Notes: generated by a model not told the origin, from the letters alone. DNA of 64,000 nucleotides from Branchiostoma lanceolatum (GCF_035083965.1 NC_089722.1:26434642-26498641); one strand, 5' to 3'. Numbered from the stretch's first letter, positions 41,807 to 61,590 are shown. Translations and numbers: made by a program.

Positions 41807-43327
41807 TTTGTGTCTCCGCAAGCATAACTCTAGAACGTCTGGATGGATTGTAATGGTATTTGGTATCTGGGTAGCTGTTGGGAAGACAAAGGCGGAAGGC
41901 CCTTTTTACTTGCCATCAGTTTTCGGGCAAGAACTTTCAATACACTTCAAAACATTCAACCGATGTACGGTACCAAAATTCTACTTACTGTACGATTGAC
42001 GTTGAATCATTGTGAATACGGCGTTTGAGTTGGGCTCCCATAGCTTCACCATTTGATCTCAAAACAGTACTCCAGCCTGGAAACTAGTGGCGACATTAGT
42101 CATAACAAATCCATATAGGCCATTCACTTGTCCTAAGGCCTTTAATCTGCATCTCTTTCTTCCATTGTAACCTTTTGCCCCTCGCAAGCCCTGGACAAAG
42201 AAAACCAGTTTGACCATTAGTTTTACACATCCTGATGACCTGAATAACAAATTTTCGTCATCAACAACAGCTAGATTAGCTCTCTACAAATTTGTTAAAT
42301 CTGGTGGTTTCAGATGGCAGGGAAAACGTAGATGTTAACAATTGTGCATTTTACGTTCAATTCTCGTGTCTGATAGTCTCTCTTAAGCACTGACTTTTCA
42401 TCAGGTTTAGTGTCCATTAAGACGCTGTGTGATCTCAGGACCCCAGGCGGAAAAAAAGTGTCAACAAAAACATCTTTCACCCCTCCTTGAGGAAATTGTC
42501 ACTGATTGTATTCTTGATCTTCGCCGCATCTGTTGTTATTTGTCTTTGTTCTTTATTAATAAATGCTCCGAAATCAAAATTTGTTTCTATCTTTTGTTGA
42601 AAATGAACATGCACATACTTGAAGTGTAGTATCAGTTTCTATGTCGAATTTAAAGCTACCTCTACATCGAGATTTAAAATCCAGACGGAACACTACAATA
42701 TAGCTATACAAACATGTCGTTATGGTGATATCACGAAGTCCCGCACACTGTCTTAACTTTCAATGCCCACTGAAGCGTTTACAACATTGATTCTGAAATG
42801 TTCTAAACGGCCTTGTCATGTAAACACTACAGTGATGCATCTTCGTTGTTAAAAAGGGTTTTAGACAGATCGCTGTTCTGTTTACACTGACAATTATGTT
42901 TGCAAAGTCTGTCGCCAGATGGATCAACTCCACTTCTATAACTAATTTAAAATATTAATTTAAGAGCTATGAAGAAGTAACTGTATGTTAAGAAAGGGAT
43001 GCGTTGCTGGAAGACCATAGAGGCCAGTATGAATTAAGGTGATTCATAACGTTTGTTCTGTTTATCCTGTCCGACGTTATGGTATCATTATGTTACAGAG
43101 CAAGAAGAAAAAAAGTGACTGTCTTGGTATCATTTCCATACTTTCTTTTCTATTCACATTTGTGTTGAATAAATCAATTTGATTTAGATTATCGTTTACA
43201 TTGTTCAAGCTTTCAGGATGGTCGTTGCAAAATTTAATACAAAATTGTCTCTGAGATCAACTTTTGAATTTCAGCTATTTATCATATATCATGAAAAAAC
43301 AGCTTCTTATCATTGCTCTTTACAGAA

Positions 43328-49141
<5,814 letters not shown>

Positions 49142-49221
49142 AGGTTTCATCAGTCGTTTAAAACAATCAAAGTCAACTCACCGTGTTTTCAACTGCTTTC
49201 GTCATGTATAGGCCACCTCAC

Positions 49222-49348
49222 AATGTGATGCATTGTGGGTAAACGTCAAAGTTTAAGGACCCTGCCCCCCTGCCAATTCTTTATCTTTGCATGTATGTAT
49301 ATGCCAAGGACCTTGAACTTTGACATCTACCCACAAGTCATCACACTG
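49222..49348. mobile_element. MITE-like element with about 40-bp inverted repeats
   Basis: Arms 49222-49262 and 49308-49348 are reverse complements with a few mismatches ('gtgatg.attgtgggta', 'gtcaaagtt.aagg.cc'). 'catgcgca' follows the right arm. Related single arms occur at 45085-45145 and 52235-52275. No ORF. Confidence 0.78.
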
Positions 49349-50879
49349 CACATGCGCACTTCGATGATGATGATGATGTTGTATCCTCAGAAAAATAACT
49401 AGAGTGGTTTCGTCAGAAAAATATTTCTCAGGACATCTTTCTCAAGAAAGCCGCTTGTTTTCCTGTATCGAGATATTTTCAAAGAATGACAATTTGCTGC
49501 TATTTGGTAGGTAGTGATTATGATTCCCATGCCAAATATATGCGGATTTACACTTTTGATATTACAGGAAGAACATGTCGATGAAGAAGATGTCTCTTTG
49601 TAAGTATCCGTTTTCAATGATTTGGTGACTGGATTAAGAAGATTCATTGGCAGTTTAACAATTTATTTGTTTGGTTGAACTTTGTTCATTCATGAGAAGC
49701 TCAAATCGGCATGCAGGCCGCTGCCATTGAGGTCATGAGGGAAGAGGCAACGGTCAGATGAAGTGAAGTAATGTAGTGCTGATAAAATAATCAGACAATG
49801 AATGATCTTACATTTATCATCTTTCAAAAGGTTCTATGATCATACATACTTGTATGCCATGATGTACAATTAAAAGATTGTTGAGTTAGGACGAGTCCGG
49901 ACTGAATGTGACTTACAATTGAGATCTATGACAATATCAAATATAGCATGCAGTGTTTTTTTGTGTGTTATCAAAATCCCATATTGGTGTCCAAGATACT
50001 CAGATTGATATGATTTTGCTATCCACAAGACTTGTCGATAAGAAAAAAAAGTAATGTCTTCTGTGTATAACTGCAGAGAATTGTACAGTATCTCACAAAC
50101 GCTAGTATATTTATATATCACATCATATACTGTACGAAATAATGTGTACATGTATTGTATACTGTGCATGTTAGGTACTTCTCTTGTTTTGGCTATACTA
50201 TTTCATATGTATTTTTCACCATTGTGCATGCTATTATGACATTATATGTATCACCTTTGGAATTGATTATTAAACTTATCATGGCACATGGATTCAAATA
50301 CAATGCATAGTCTCAATGTTACTCATATGAGATTTTACACATTACATGCTATTGTGTAGAACAACTCCCAACGCTCGGATAAAGATTAAAGAACTGTTAA
50401 GACCCGTAAAAAACATCCTTAACATTACCATTCACGTTTTGATTGCCAACAAAAACACAATATCTGCACATTGAGTATTACCGCATTTTTGTCCTAACTA
50501 CAAACAAGAGTCCGTAGGACACAATCCTCCATGAAGTAATTATGGTGTTTGCTGTGTTGCTAAGGTGTTTGATAGTCTCTTGAATTACCGACATGCCAAA
50601 TTTCAGACAAATCCATCGAAAAATAAGACAGAAGAAACAAGTATTTTTGTGGACACTGTTAGAAGGCTGTAGAATTTACATTTATGACCCAAAATTTTAG
50701 CTATGCCACTTTGGTCCGAGTGAAGTTAGGAACGTTTTGAACGATCCTCGAACGAGCAGCCGAGAAATCAAAGACTCCAGGATCGTAACCTCGGTCATTG
50801 TCCTTGTGATAGGTTACCCAGAGGGAGAGGGCGTTGGCTTCGTGACGTAATATGTAACCTTCGCTTGCACATAGAGGGT

Positions 50880-50970
50880 GTCATTATGTAAGTCATGTAA
50901 ACTGCACTATCATCAACAGCTCACTTTGGAATCTTCCATTTTACCTGAAGATGGCCCGTCAATAGCCCAG
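50880..50970 (+). other. Putative 5' noncoding exon of TRPC copy 2 (3' end only certain)
   Basis: A conserved block ends in donor 'cccag|gtgagtag' and is paralleled before copy 3 (59751). The coding exon of copy 2 starts right after an acceptor ('gacag|aaATGG', 52381), so an upstream exon is required. It contains a five-codon ATG...TAG mini-frame at 50951-50965. The transcription start is unknown and the left edge is nominal. Confidence 0.45.
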
Positions 50971-52382
50971 GTGAGTAGCCCGTGAAATCTAATTTCATTC
51001 TGTTGCATGTTTGATTGCAAAATGTATATAGCACAGAGTTTACAAGCCGTGAGTTGTAACTATAAACACTTTTGACCTCGAAATCGAAGAATGACAGTTT
51101 CATGTAAACATGTTTGCCTCAGCAGTCGTTACATGCTTCATACGTTTGTGTGATATGTCAAACAACATTCACAATGTTTTGCTGGAAATCAAACTTCATC
51201 AAATACTTTTTGATAAACAAGTAAAGACACCTTCCCAATATTTGTGAGAAAAACTGGAAGCCCCACCCCACGGGAAGCATACCCCCGGACCCACTCAACG
51301 TAAGACCCCTTATCAAATTTAGATTCAATTCTTCACGAAAAGATACTAAAAAAACATGTCCCTTTGCTCAGGCACAATTTATATCCAGAGATCATATATT
51401 GTTGACTTCCGCGGCCATGGAATTGACCACTTTTGGTGGTGAATTTCAACACCAGCGGTAATGTCAAAATTTGTGATGTTAATCATGAAATGGTGACACT
51501 AAATAGCAACCCCGGGAAATAAACAGCTTTTTTTTCCTCACGCAGTGTTCGGGACAAATAAAAAGCATTTCAAATTGGTTTTGTGACATGTCATCCCTGT
51601 TAGTGTAATCACCCCTGACGAACGAAAACCGGTTCGTCCTTGTGGTCAGCTCTATGTAATCTGCTAATGACCAAGCGTTATCACTACTTATAAGATGTGT
51701 GTATACGAGGAGCCTATAGATTTAAATATTCATTCTTGAAACATTTCTCTGTCACCAATGGTTACCAAAGCTGTCGCAGCAGGAAACGCACATTTGACAT
51801 CTTTTACCTTACGTCAGGCTATGGCGCTAAACAATTTTAGGAGTGTTTTATTCTGTGATTTAACCACGTGGAAAATGTTCACAACAAATTAAACTTCACT
51901 CCTTTGTCCCTTAGGGTTTGACCAACCTTGTAGGTAATTATATGGGGAAATTGTTATGTTGTTTGGAAAAAAGACAGGCAAAGGACGAGTAAATCATCAA
52001 CTAGTTTGTGCAATATGTTTCCGTTCATTTGTGTGGGGAGTGAGTAAGTGTCGAATTTGACATTTGTTTATGATAGCAACATTTACAGGTAATAAGTCCT
52101 TACACGGATCCAACTGCGCAAAGGTGAAGGTCTCCGACACAAACACAAAACACATTTGAACATCGTTATGAAAACTAACGACGGACGACACGTATATCTG
52201 TATAAAGCATGACCAAGACAAGAATTGTTCTCAAGTCAGTGACCTTCACCTTTGACCTACGCATGCGCAGTTTGATCCGCGAAAAGGCTTATTCTGGTAA
52301 ATGACTTGACAAGACCCTATGGTTGAATATGATTTGTCCTTTTATCAAACATGATGTATGACAACTTTAACCTCCGACAGAA

Positions 52383-55300
52383 ATGGAGAAAATTGTCAAC
52401 AACGAAAACGGAGATTACGCCAGGGGCAGGGCAACCCAGCTGACCTTGACAGAAAAACAGCTTCTCTCAGCCGCCGCTTCAGGAGACACAGACACGGTCA
52501 ACGGCCTGCTGAGTAAAAACGTTGACGTGAACTGCAGGGATGCGCTTGGAAGATCTGCAGTGGAACTGGCTGTCGACGCAGGTAACCGGTGTTCTATGTA
52601 GAGTACACCCCCCCCCCCCATGTGTGGTGCTGGCAGGTTTGAATTTTGAGACATCTCTTAAGACGAATAGTGACGTAAGCAACGGGGTAACGTAACGTTA
52701 CATTATCATTATTATGATAAATAAGATACGATTTCAATACACGTAAAACCAAACATCCAAATAGCATCCCCAATCAGAAGCGCCCCCCCCCCCCTTCAGA
52801 TATAAACTCTTTGAAATCATTTGACATCATGACGGAACAGTCTCTTTTGGAGTTTCACTGCTTAACCTTTTTAATAATCTCATATCAAGAAGCGATGTTA
52901 TTCTGTTGTCACCACGACCCCCTACATACAAGGCAAAGACAGAGACCAAAGGATAGTTATGTGATAATAATCAAATGATATACATTGACAGGTCATCTTG
53001 AAACGGCTGAAGCGCTTCTGCAGTATGGAGCAAAACCGGGAGAGGCGCTGATGTACGCTGTGGACAAGGAAGACATGACTTCGGTTCAGGAGCTCCTGAA
53101 ATATTCCACCAAGGGGGTAATGAAAACTTTTTAATCTCATTCATAATACACACATATCAAGAATAATAAACGCTTCTTGTCTGTACCCGATTAGTGACAG
53201 AAAGCCTGGCCTATTTCTATAACCATCGAATAAACCACCGAGAGAGTGAAGCTACGCTCGGTGGTTTATTAGGTTGCCATAGGAACCTAGCAGGCTAGGC
53301 CTTATGTCAGCATATACACCTCTGGCGTGGCATTGTTTTTATATTGAAGAGAGGTTAACAAAAATGTGGATATTAGTTGAAATCTACATAAATTTCGGCA
53401 AGCCTAATCATCGTGTTCACTCCACCAGAATTCTAGATAATGTGCAGGAATTTTGGTGGCATGTAGGGGCATGCGCACTGTTCGTAGAATTTCAGGGCCC
53501 ACTTCGCCATGAAAATAATGGTTTTATTGCCAGCCTTGTTTGTTTTGCGAAGTCTAACCCATCTTTCTTTCAGGACGGATCCCCGTCCGTCGCCTTCCCG
53601 TCTGAGGTGACGCCGATTGTTCTCGCTAGTCACAAGAACAGCCTTCCCCTCATCAAGGTCCTGGTGGACCAGGGACGGTTCATCCCTGACCCCGGCGTCC
53701 TCAGTAGTGACCACATCTCTAACGACGGCAGTCTAAACCTGCACCGCGGCCTGGTCAGCCCCAACTACATCCTCCTGACCAACGACGACCCTCTCCGTCG
53801 GGCCTTCGTACTCAGCACGCGATTGGACGACGTCGGGGCGAACACACCCGAGGTTGAAGAAGTCTACGCGGAGATGGCCGAAGAATGCCGAAGTCTGAGT
53901 TTCGATCTACTCGACCAAGTTCGGAACCGAGACGAGGCGGCGGCCATTTTGAACTGCGGAGACGAAGTCTCACCATTGGTTCACAATGACAACTGTCGGA
54001 TGCAGCTGTCAAGACTGGACATGGCTGTAGACCACGAGCAAAAGAGGGTATGTTGGACAGGAGATGGAAATGCACGCAAGCAAACATACATTCAAATGCA
54101 AATGCTTTTGAAAAATTAACACAAGGATGACTAATTCCTCTATTTCATAGTTTGTAGCGCACCACTGGAGTCAGCGCCTGGTGAACGAGTGCTGGTACGG
54201 GTCCGGAAAGTACTTCAAGCCGGCAACCAACATGGCCGAGTACCTCCGTGGCTTCGTGTTGATGCTGCTCACACCGATCCTGGCCTTGATCTACCTGCTG
54301 GCACCCATATCTAGTCCAGGGCGCTTCGTCCGCACACCTTCGGTCAGGTTTGCCATGTACCTGGCCTCCGTCCTGACCTTCATCATCATTATCGTGCTGA
54401 GGTAAGCCGAATGTCTGGAGTCTAATTGTACATTTTAGAATGCTGCTAAAACAAGGTTCCTTGTCGTTTTAGTATATTTTTATTCATTAACTTTTTGTAC
54501 GTTTCAGTATACATTTTAGCGTATTTTCGTACATTGGTATGAATTCATTACATTTTAGTAGTAATCAGTACATCCTATACTTCTACACATTGCAATATAT
54601 TTCAGTGCGCTTTCGTAGATTTAATAAATTTCAATATAGATTGTATTTCAGCACATTTCAGTATATTCTGTCTCACGGAAGACTAACAAAAAGTATTACA
54701 CACAACGTATAAAAATCATAAAAACACACCTCGTCTTTTCTTTATTCAGGGCAGAAAAAGTCGGTTTTACCGGACCTGAAGGCGGCCAGTTGGCTTCTGC
54801 AGGCACGGTACTGGAGTGGATCATCTTCGTCTGGATTATAGGTACGAATTCCAACAATTTTGATTGTCAAAATTAGGAATTAATTAACGAGGAAATTGTA
54901 AAATTCCAGTGCTTTCCATGATAGGACTTGAATTTATGTAACGTATATAATCTATGGCCGGTGGAACATTAACAGATATCAATTTGCATAATTAATTTAA
55001 AGTGCCATAATTAATCTAAGTCGTGAATGATGGGAAATTCATACTTGTGACATGTGTAGACTAGTGAAAGGTGTACTTAGCCATGCATGTATTATGTACA
55101 TTTGGAGTTCATTTGCATCATTTGAATACGTCAGGAGGTGTGAGGTCTCAAAGCTCATGTTTTGTTATTATTTGTTTTATTCTTTCCAGGGATGCTATTG
55201 GAAGAAGGGCGGTTGATGGTGAAGTTGGGACCTCTCGCCAGCCTGTCCGCCATGGGGATAATGACCTGGCTCATCATCATTATATACTTAGCCGCCTTCT

Positions 55301-58268
55301 TCCTGCGTATAGCTTCACATGTTGAGGTTAGTTTCCACATCTACCTACTAGCCTATCGTGAACCTCCCGGGTACCAGCCTATCGTGATCTTCTCAGGATC
55401 TTTTCGGTATGGGAGTGTTGCCCGCCCGCCGAGCTCTATCAGGGCATCCCGGAAAATTTCATGGGACGGGAATCAGTTGTCTAGACAAGATCAAAAAGTA
55501 GCAATCGATCAGCGGGACTTGGCCGGTAAAACACTCGTATGTCTGCCCAGTGCGACGGTACCAATATAGAATTGTAAGGATCTCTAATATTACTATGATC
55601 CTACCTAGTATCATCGATGTATTGATAAATCTGTCAGATGCAAAGTAATTCCTCAAAGTGAGGGCTGGTTATTGCGAAATATTGTCAGCATATTTCTTTC
55701 TGCAGAGAAATTGACTTCATCCGTTAGATTTAAGAGGGGGTCTCCTTAGCTGAATCAGTCCGCGTTAGTCTAGGGCTTTAAAAGGTAATGATATCGTCCT
55801 GACAACATTTGACACATTATTTGCAATGGAACAAAATCAAATAAAAGAAATGAGTTTTCAACGGTTAAAGAAAAATGCAGTGACGTTACATTCGTTTATT
55901 GCCAATGTTGTAGCTATATTGTTTGTTTGTCTGTAATTCCAGCATGGTGGGCCTCAAAACATCTATCGCTTCTACTGGCCGCCATACGACACGACTCTGA
56001 TCGCCGAGGCCCTGACGGCGGTCGGCGGCGTCCTCGCCATCTTGCGACTCCTTCCGCTGCTGACCTTTGACCGGTTTCTTGGACCCTTGGCCTTGTCCAT
56101 GAGCCACATGGTCAAGGACATCGTCAAGTTCCTGATCATCTTCTTCATCGTCTGCATCGCGTTCTCGTCGGGACTGAACGAAATCTACAGCTTCTACGGC
56201 GCCGTAGTCGATGATATATGCCTCACACAAATGGAAAACGCCACCTCGCCCCTGAAGAAGACTACTTGTGCAACAAAAAATGCGTTTGGCGAGTAAGTAT
56301 CTACAATACTATTCAATGCATTTTGTTGTCTACAGTAGTATTCAATAATATTTGTGTTGATTGATATAAAATCGTGACGAATTAAAAATATGCAATTATA
56401 GTGTTTCAGAAATATTCTAGCATCAGTTGAAGTAGGCATTTACTAATGCGATACTAAAGATGATATTTTTTGTGACACCAGAGGGCAGGGAATCTTAATA
56501 ATGCAGCATAGAGAGATTGACAGAGCTGAGAGACTGAGGGAGATATATATATATATATATAAATGTGATGGTATACTGAAATATCCATATATATATACAA
56601 TGACTTACAGCTTCGAGAGCTCGTTTGAGGAGCTGTTTTGGTCTCTATTTGGACTTGGGAGTAAAGACACCCTGAACCTGGAAACCAACCCGCAGGCCAA
56701 CCCCACTGGGCAGCAACTACTGCAGGAACACACCCTGACGATGTACGTGGGACAGGCGCTGTACGGGCTGTACCTGGTGGTAGCCGTGGTCGTGCTACTC
56801 AACATGCTCATCGCCATGATGAGCAACTCCTACCAGCAGATCGCGGTAAGACTCCTTAACTGTTACCGGCAACGTGATCTAAATTTTAAATGTTGAACAT
56901 ATAAGGCAACGTGATTGGCTGGTAACTTTCCATCCAACAACAGGCGGGGGATTGTCTGATTGGCTGACGCTGAAGTAGACAGAAGGAGAGATAGTACTAA
57001 CACTAGTAACAGGCTATTGCCGTTGATTGCTTTTACGGTTCGCGAATTCGAGTGGAAGGTTTCCTGCCGATATGAACGATTTTTGATGTTTTTCTACAGT
57101 ATCTCACGAAATATTCAACATCCATCGTATTCTTAAATTCATTACAATTAGCGCAAGCAGACATAAGCTTTTATCTTTGTGTGCAAGTTATTTTTCTTAA
57201 TTTGAATTTTACGATTCAGGACAACGAGACGACTGAGTGGCGGTTCGAAGTGACGAAGTTGATGCTGCGGTACATCCGTGACGACACGACTCTACCCGTG
57301 CCCTTTAACCTCATCCCGAGTCCCAAGTTCATCTACAACAACGTCATCAAGAAGTGTTGTTTACGTCATCGATACAAGCGCGAACTGGATAACAAGGTAT
57401 TGGTGTACATTTGGTACCTTCGCCATGAACGTTATGATTACTGTAGATTGCAAAACTTCTACTTGGAGAAGAAAAAACATATTCCGTGTTGGTTGATTCC
57501 GTTACAGCTGCAAGCCAAGGCAGAGAACAACCGGCGATACAAGGTTAGTTTGTCATGACTTTTGTAACAGTCACTGGTAACTATGTTTCGTGGTGTATGT
57601 AATGATGAGGATTGGCTATCTCAGTGATTGCCGTCTAGAAATTAAAAAGCAAAACAGCAATGAAAAATGACTTTGATCCCCATTATCCTATTGCCTGTGT
57701 CAGAGCACCGTTGTCGTCCATGATGATACGTCAGTTTATCCCATGATCCTTTGCGCAAAACAGATCTGTAATGTTATGTATGTGTGTTCTTGTTTATGAG
57801 TATTGTATTGTATTGAGTGGGAAAAAACTGATTCCTCCCTGGTAAAATGAATACATTGAATGAAAATTGAATGAAATGTCACGGCACAAGGCACCTGTAG
57901 CCCTCTTGTGGCTTCGTGGCACAACAGACTCCCGGCACGCTCGCATGCATATTGGGTGGCTTTAAAAACGTTTCGGTGAATTGTAGAGGAGATCCCATTG
58001 CCAACTACACGTAGAAGCCTTCCTGTAACAGTTAGATACTAGATAGTTTTGACATCTAGGATAGTACTATCATCCCCGTCGAGATAGAATTATGTTCAAT
58101 CTCGACTGCAGTTTCAATACCTCTCTGCATCGCTGTTTTCAGGAGGTGCTAGCCCGCCTGGTCAGACGTTACCTCCTGCTCCATGAGCGAGAGAAGGGCG
58201 TGGAACCGATCTTTGCAGACCTTACACCGCACGATCCCGTCACCATGGCAACTACAACGTCCCTTTAG
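52383..58268 (+). CDS. TRPC-like cation channel, copy 2 (733 aa)
   Basis: A paralogue of copy 1 with the same 11-exon layout and phases: 52383-52581, 52992-53116, 53574-54047, 54151-54401, 54750-54841, 55190-55326, 55943-56292, 56611-56845, 57220-57396, 57508-57543, 58143-58268. It has N-terminal ankyrin-type repeats, the TRPC linker, six membrane segments, and outer-pore Cys519/Cys535 with an NAT sequon. The intact pore helix motif is LFWSLFGLG (Trp553), followed by S6 '[17 protein letters not shown]' and the TRP box EWRF. The C-terminus stops soon after the '[17 protein letters not shown]' segment, 48 residues earlier than copy 1. A frame remains open past exon 3 and exon 6 into introns, but exon lengths identical to copy 1 fix the splice sites. 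A functional channel is plausible; gating and ion selectivity are not predictable here. Confidence 0.93.
53201..53304. mobile_element. Inverted-repeat element, 'aataaaccaccgag' family (copy 2)
   Basis: 'aataaaccaccgag' (53229-53242) and 'ctcggtggtttatt' (53257-53270) form a perfect 14-bp inverted repeat. Weaker outward pairing ('agcctggcct' against 'aggctaggcct') extends the arms to about 45 bp. It lies in intron 2 of TRPC copy 2. Confidence 0.7.
56536..56560 (+). repeat. (AT)n microsatellite
   Basis: A run of 'atatat' in intron 7 of TRPC copy 2, about 50 bp before exon 8. Confidence 0.9.
56905..56971 (+). repeat. Dispersed repeat shared with 34687-34797
   Basis: 'cgtgattggctgg', 'tccaacaacagg' and 'tctgattggctgacg' occur in the same order, in inverse orientation, in an intron of the MFSD2-like gene. 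Confidence 0.65.
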
Positions 58269-61200
58269 ATAATATAAGTTGATATAGCGTGATTATAAGT
58301 ATTGTCCGCCATGTTGGATGTATTTACCAATGGGGCAGGGTGCGTATGGATGATTGAAAGCTGTCAAAATAACTGTGACAGATTAAATGCCTGCAAAAGT
58401 GGCATAGATACAATTCATTGACAATCATGGAGTCAGTTATTCCTCTTAGGTTTCTACTATCTATATTCATTTTACCAGGATATGCATGTACTATATTGCT
58501 GTCTGTATCAGTGATAATGTAAGTCAAAATGTGCCATGTCTGGGACCACCATTCGCTCCCCCCTACATCATCACCCAGATATGGTACTTTTTAGAATTTT
58601 CTTCCATATTTTGCCCTGTTCTCATTGCCTGGACTGATCCATTGGGATAGGGGGTGAAATCCTCGTGTCCTGTAGCTCTTTGAAATGCAGGTGTTGACGT
58701 CCCGCTTTTCGTACCTTAGATAAATAACTACCTGACAAATCCAGCTTTGCAGTGGAGGTAAAAACTATTGAGGATTGAAATGTAGGTTAAGCCTTAGGTG
58801 AGGTCTTAGGTGTTTTGAATGGATTTTTTTCATGGCTTCACCGTGTGTTGCAAAAGTAATGTAAAATGTAACGTTATTACCTGGACTCTTCCCTATTAAT
58901 GTATGCTGTATAGTGTATAATGTAAGGTACTTCTGCTGTTTTGGGCACTATTTGATATGAATTTCTTCACTGATATTATGGCCATTACATAGCATCACCA
59001 TTGGCATTGATTATCAAACCTGTCAAGGAGCAAGACTTCAAATATACTCTCAATCATTCTAATAAGAGATTTTGTACATTAAATACAATTGTGTAAATTC
59101 TCACTTCGGTCATATGATGATCCTAGAACTGTTAGAAACACCACCATTCAGTGGTCTTGGTTGTGAACAAAACAACATGTTGAGTATATACGTATATATA
59201 AGGGTAATTAGAAATCGTTTTCTTAGCAGTTCTGATTGTATAGCATGCAAAGGAAGTATTGATGGGTAGCCGCTAATCAAGGGGCTCCTTACTAGTTCTA
59301 ATTACAGTTCTAGCTCCTTCGAATTCCTAACACATGTTTTCACGGCTTTTACAAAGCGTCGTAGGCTACATAGAAATCATCACAATGGGTGTTTAGTGAG
59401 CTTTGAAAGAAGGCTTTATTGTTCCTATTTATATGTCCCGAAATATTTGAGTTATGCCGATTGTTTGTGGATGATGTCGTGAACGTTGCGAAGGATCCTC
59501 GTATATACTATGAGTATATACTCATATATGAGTGCCTGATCACTTTAGATTTACGACTACAATTGGTCGATCGGCCAGCGTCCTTCTAGTAGGTTACTCA
59601 GAAGGAGAGGGCGTTGTCTTCGTGACCTAAAAATACAATCTTCGCTTACAATTGGTCCCGCCACACAGAGGGTGTTATCAACCTGCACTAACATCAACTG
59701 GCACTTTGAAATCTGTCCCTTTTACTTGAGGATGTCCTGTGAATAGCCAAGGTGAGTAGCATCTAAAATATCACTTCATTTTTGCTGTATGTTTGATTTT
59801 ACAATGTATCTAGTATAGTAAAGAGTTTACTAGTGGTGAGTTGTGGCTATCGACACCTTGAAATCGAAGACTGCAGTCGCATGTACACATGTTTACCTCG
59901 TACACTTCTAGTAACAATCTTTATTGACACAACAAAAGTACAGTGACTCTCGTAAGGTCTACTTAATCTATACATACATAACGTTACATACATACATGCC
60001 AACAAAAAAAATTCATACTAATGAGTTTGTTTATATACAATCATATGGAATAGGGCAACATACTGAAATTTAGCGTGTCGTAAACTTATACATTACTTGT
60101 TCTTAACATGCATTACAGAACGACCTATGTATGGTTTTGTTAAACAACATTCACAACGTTTTGCTATAAATTGTACTTTTTAGGTTACTTAGATGTACAT
60201 GCAAGTAGAGTAATCACATTTTTCACTATAATCTTTCCAAAGTACCCGACATGTCGATAAAATCCCAACAGAGACACTATCCACCCGCCACTGATAGCAC
60301 ACCCACTCACCCGAATACCCCCTATACTAAGGTAATATTTCCAAACCGGGTCCCGGCCGGGCTGTTTGCGTGAATGAAAACTTAACAGTTATTATTAATT
60401 TTTTCAACTTTTGTTTTGTTTTGCTGTCTTTTATATCATATTATTCGTTCCCACAAACTGCTCAGCATTAACAAGTGCAGACTCGAAATACTTTATCATA
60501 TATGTATACATGTACTAAAAAGAAAGGTTGTTCTTGTTCAGGTATATGCAAAGTCCGTGGAATTGACCACTTTTGGTGGCGACTTTTACTTGTAATGCAC
60601 CCATGCCCGACGCACTTTCCACTGAACATTACTTGGCTTGCATTTTGCATTTGACAACATCCCGTTTTCTGCTATTTGCAAAAATAATACTTTCCCATTA
60701 AACCAGCCTAATTTGGTCGTAATGCAGATGATGCAATGATTATTTTACAAACTTTATCACTCTATCAGAATACTGTTTACGTTTCCTATCATTTTGTCAC
60801 TATGCAACATTTCTTCTTCTTATTTGCCAATATGCAGCGACCCAGATAAACATCTATCATTAGATGCACTTACCTCGGTTTTGTGACACATAGACCCTAT
60901 TAGTGTATTCATGCCTGACTAACAAAAACCGGTTTGTCCTGGTCAATAGTTCCCCATCTGATAATCACAAACAAACACTAGATACATGTATTTACGGAAT
61001 CTGTTAGGATCCAACTGTTCGTTCTTAAAACATTTCTCTGTCATTGGTGGAGACATATTACCTGACTTAACAGAAACTTTGACACCATTGTAGAATGTGA
61101 TGATCTAGATACCTATTAAATCAAGCGGAAAGATCCTCATAACAAATGTGGAGATACGTCCTCTTTGTAGGTCGTTGTTAGGACGATTATTCTGTTGTTT

Positions 61201-61588
61201 GTAAAACAGGCAACGCCTAAGTGAATTATCAGCATAATTGTATACGCAGAGATGTGTGTCGGTTTGTTTGTGTGGGGAGAAAGTAATCTTCTTCGAAATT
61301 GACACTTGTTTCCGATGGCAGCCTTTACCGCTAATTCAGGTAAAACATAACCAAACCTTATAGTAAGAAAATATAGATGCTGTGTATTGTATCAACGTGA
61401 TATTTTACTTTGAATGTATAGTTCACCTTACATTTTTATAACTCTCTTGTGTTATTAGAACATACTGTTTGATTTGACAACGTATATGTGATATCCTGAC
61501 TAGTCAAGTCTTTGTTGCACATTTGTAAGTTTCTTAATTTTGCTCGATGCCGGTTTAACGTTACTTACAACTCTCAAACTTTCTATAG
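58269..61588. other. 3' region of TRPC copy 2 and 5' region of TRPC copy 3
   Basis: No extra coding exon was recognised. Blocks homologous to the copy 1/copy 2 interval are kept in order, which shows a second round of the same duplication unit. Confidence 0.7.
59660..59751 (+). other. Putative 5' noncoding exon of TRPC copy 3 (3' end only certain)
   Basis: Homologous to the block before copy 2. It ends 'gccaag|gtgagtag'. It too holds an ATG-three codons-TAG mini-frame (59732-59746), in the same position relative to the donor. The coding exon is preceded by 'ctatag|aaATGG'. Confidence 0.45.
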
Positions 61589-61590
61589 AA

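Larger units (their letters stand above)
35055..43325. other. Intergenic DNA between transporter and TRPC array
   Basis: No conserved coding exon was found. Divergent promoters for the transporter (minus) and TRPC copy 1 (plus) should lie here. A TATATAAG at 40111-40118, followed about 100 bp later by a 'ggggtaagtacc' donor-like site (about 40214), could mark the TRPC copy 1 5' exon, but nothing confirms it. Simple repeats are listed separately. Confidence 0.45.
49142..52380. other. 3' region of TRPC copy 1 and 5' region of TRPC copy 2
   Basis: No further coding exon. Several blocks are homologous to the interval after TRPC copy 2. One is the 3' block near 50200-50370 (matches 58950-59100, with an ATTAAA at about 50268). 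Others are the promoter/5' exon block near 50810-51120 (matches 59580-59900), the 20-bp block at 51419-51439, and the block around 51580-51650 (matches 60880-60950). This shows the duplicated unit includes both flanks. Confidence 0.7.

Noticed and set aside
41558-41999. Thr-His and Cys-Val repeat frames on both strands
   Set aside because: Translations of a (TG)n microsatellite; no flanking homology.
53304-54119. A 271-aa frame taken as a single exon of TRPC copy 2
   Set aside because: The part before 53574 has no homology. Acceptor 'tttcag' at 53573 and donor after 54047 give 474 nt, as in copy 1.
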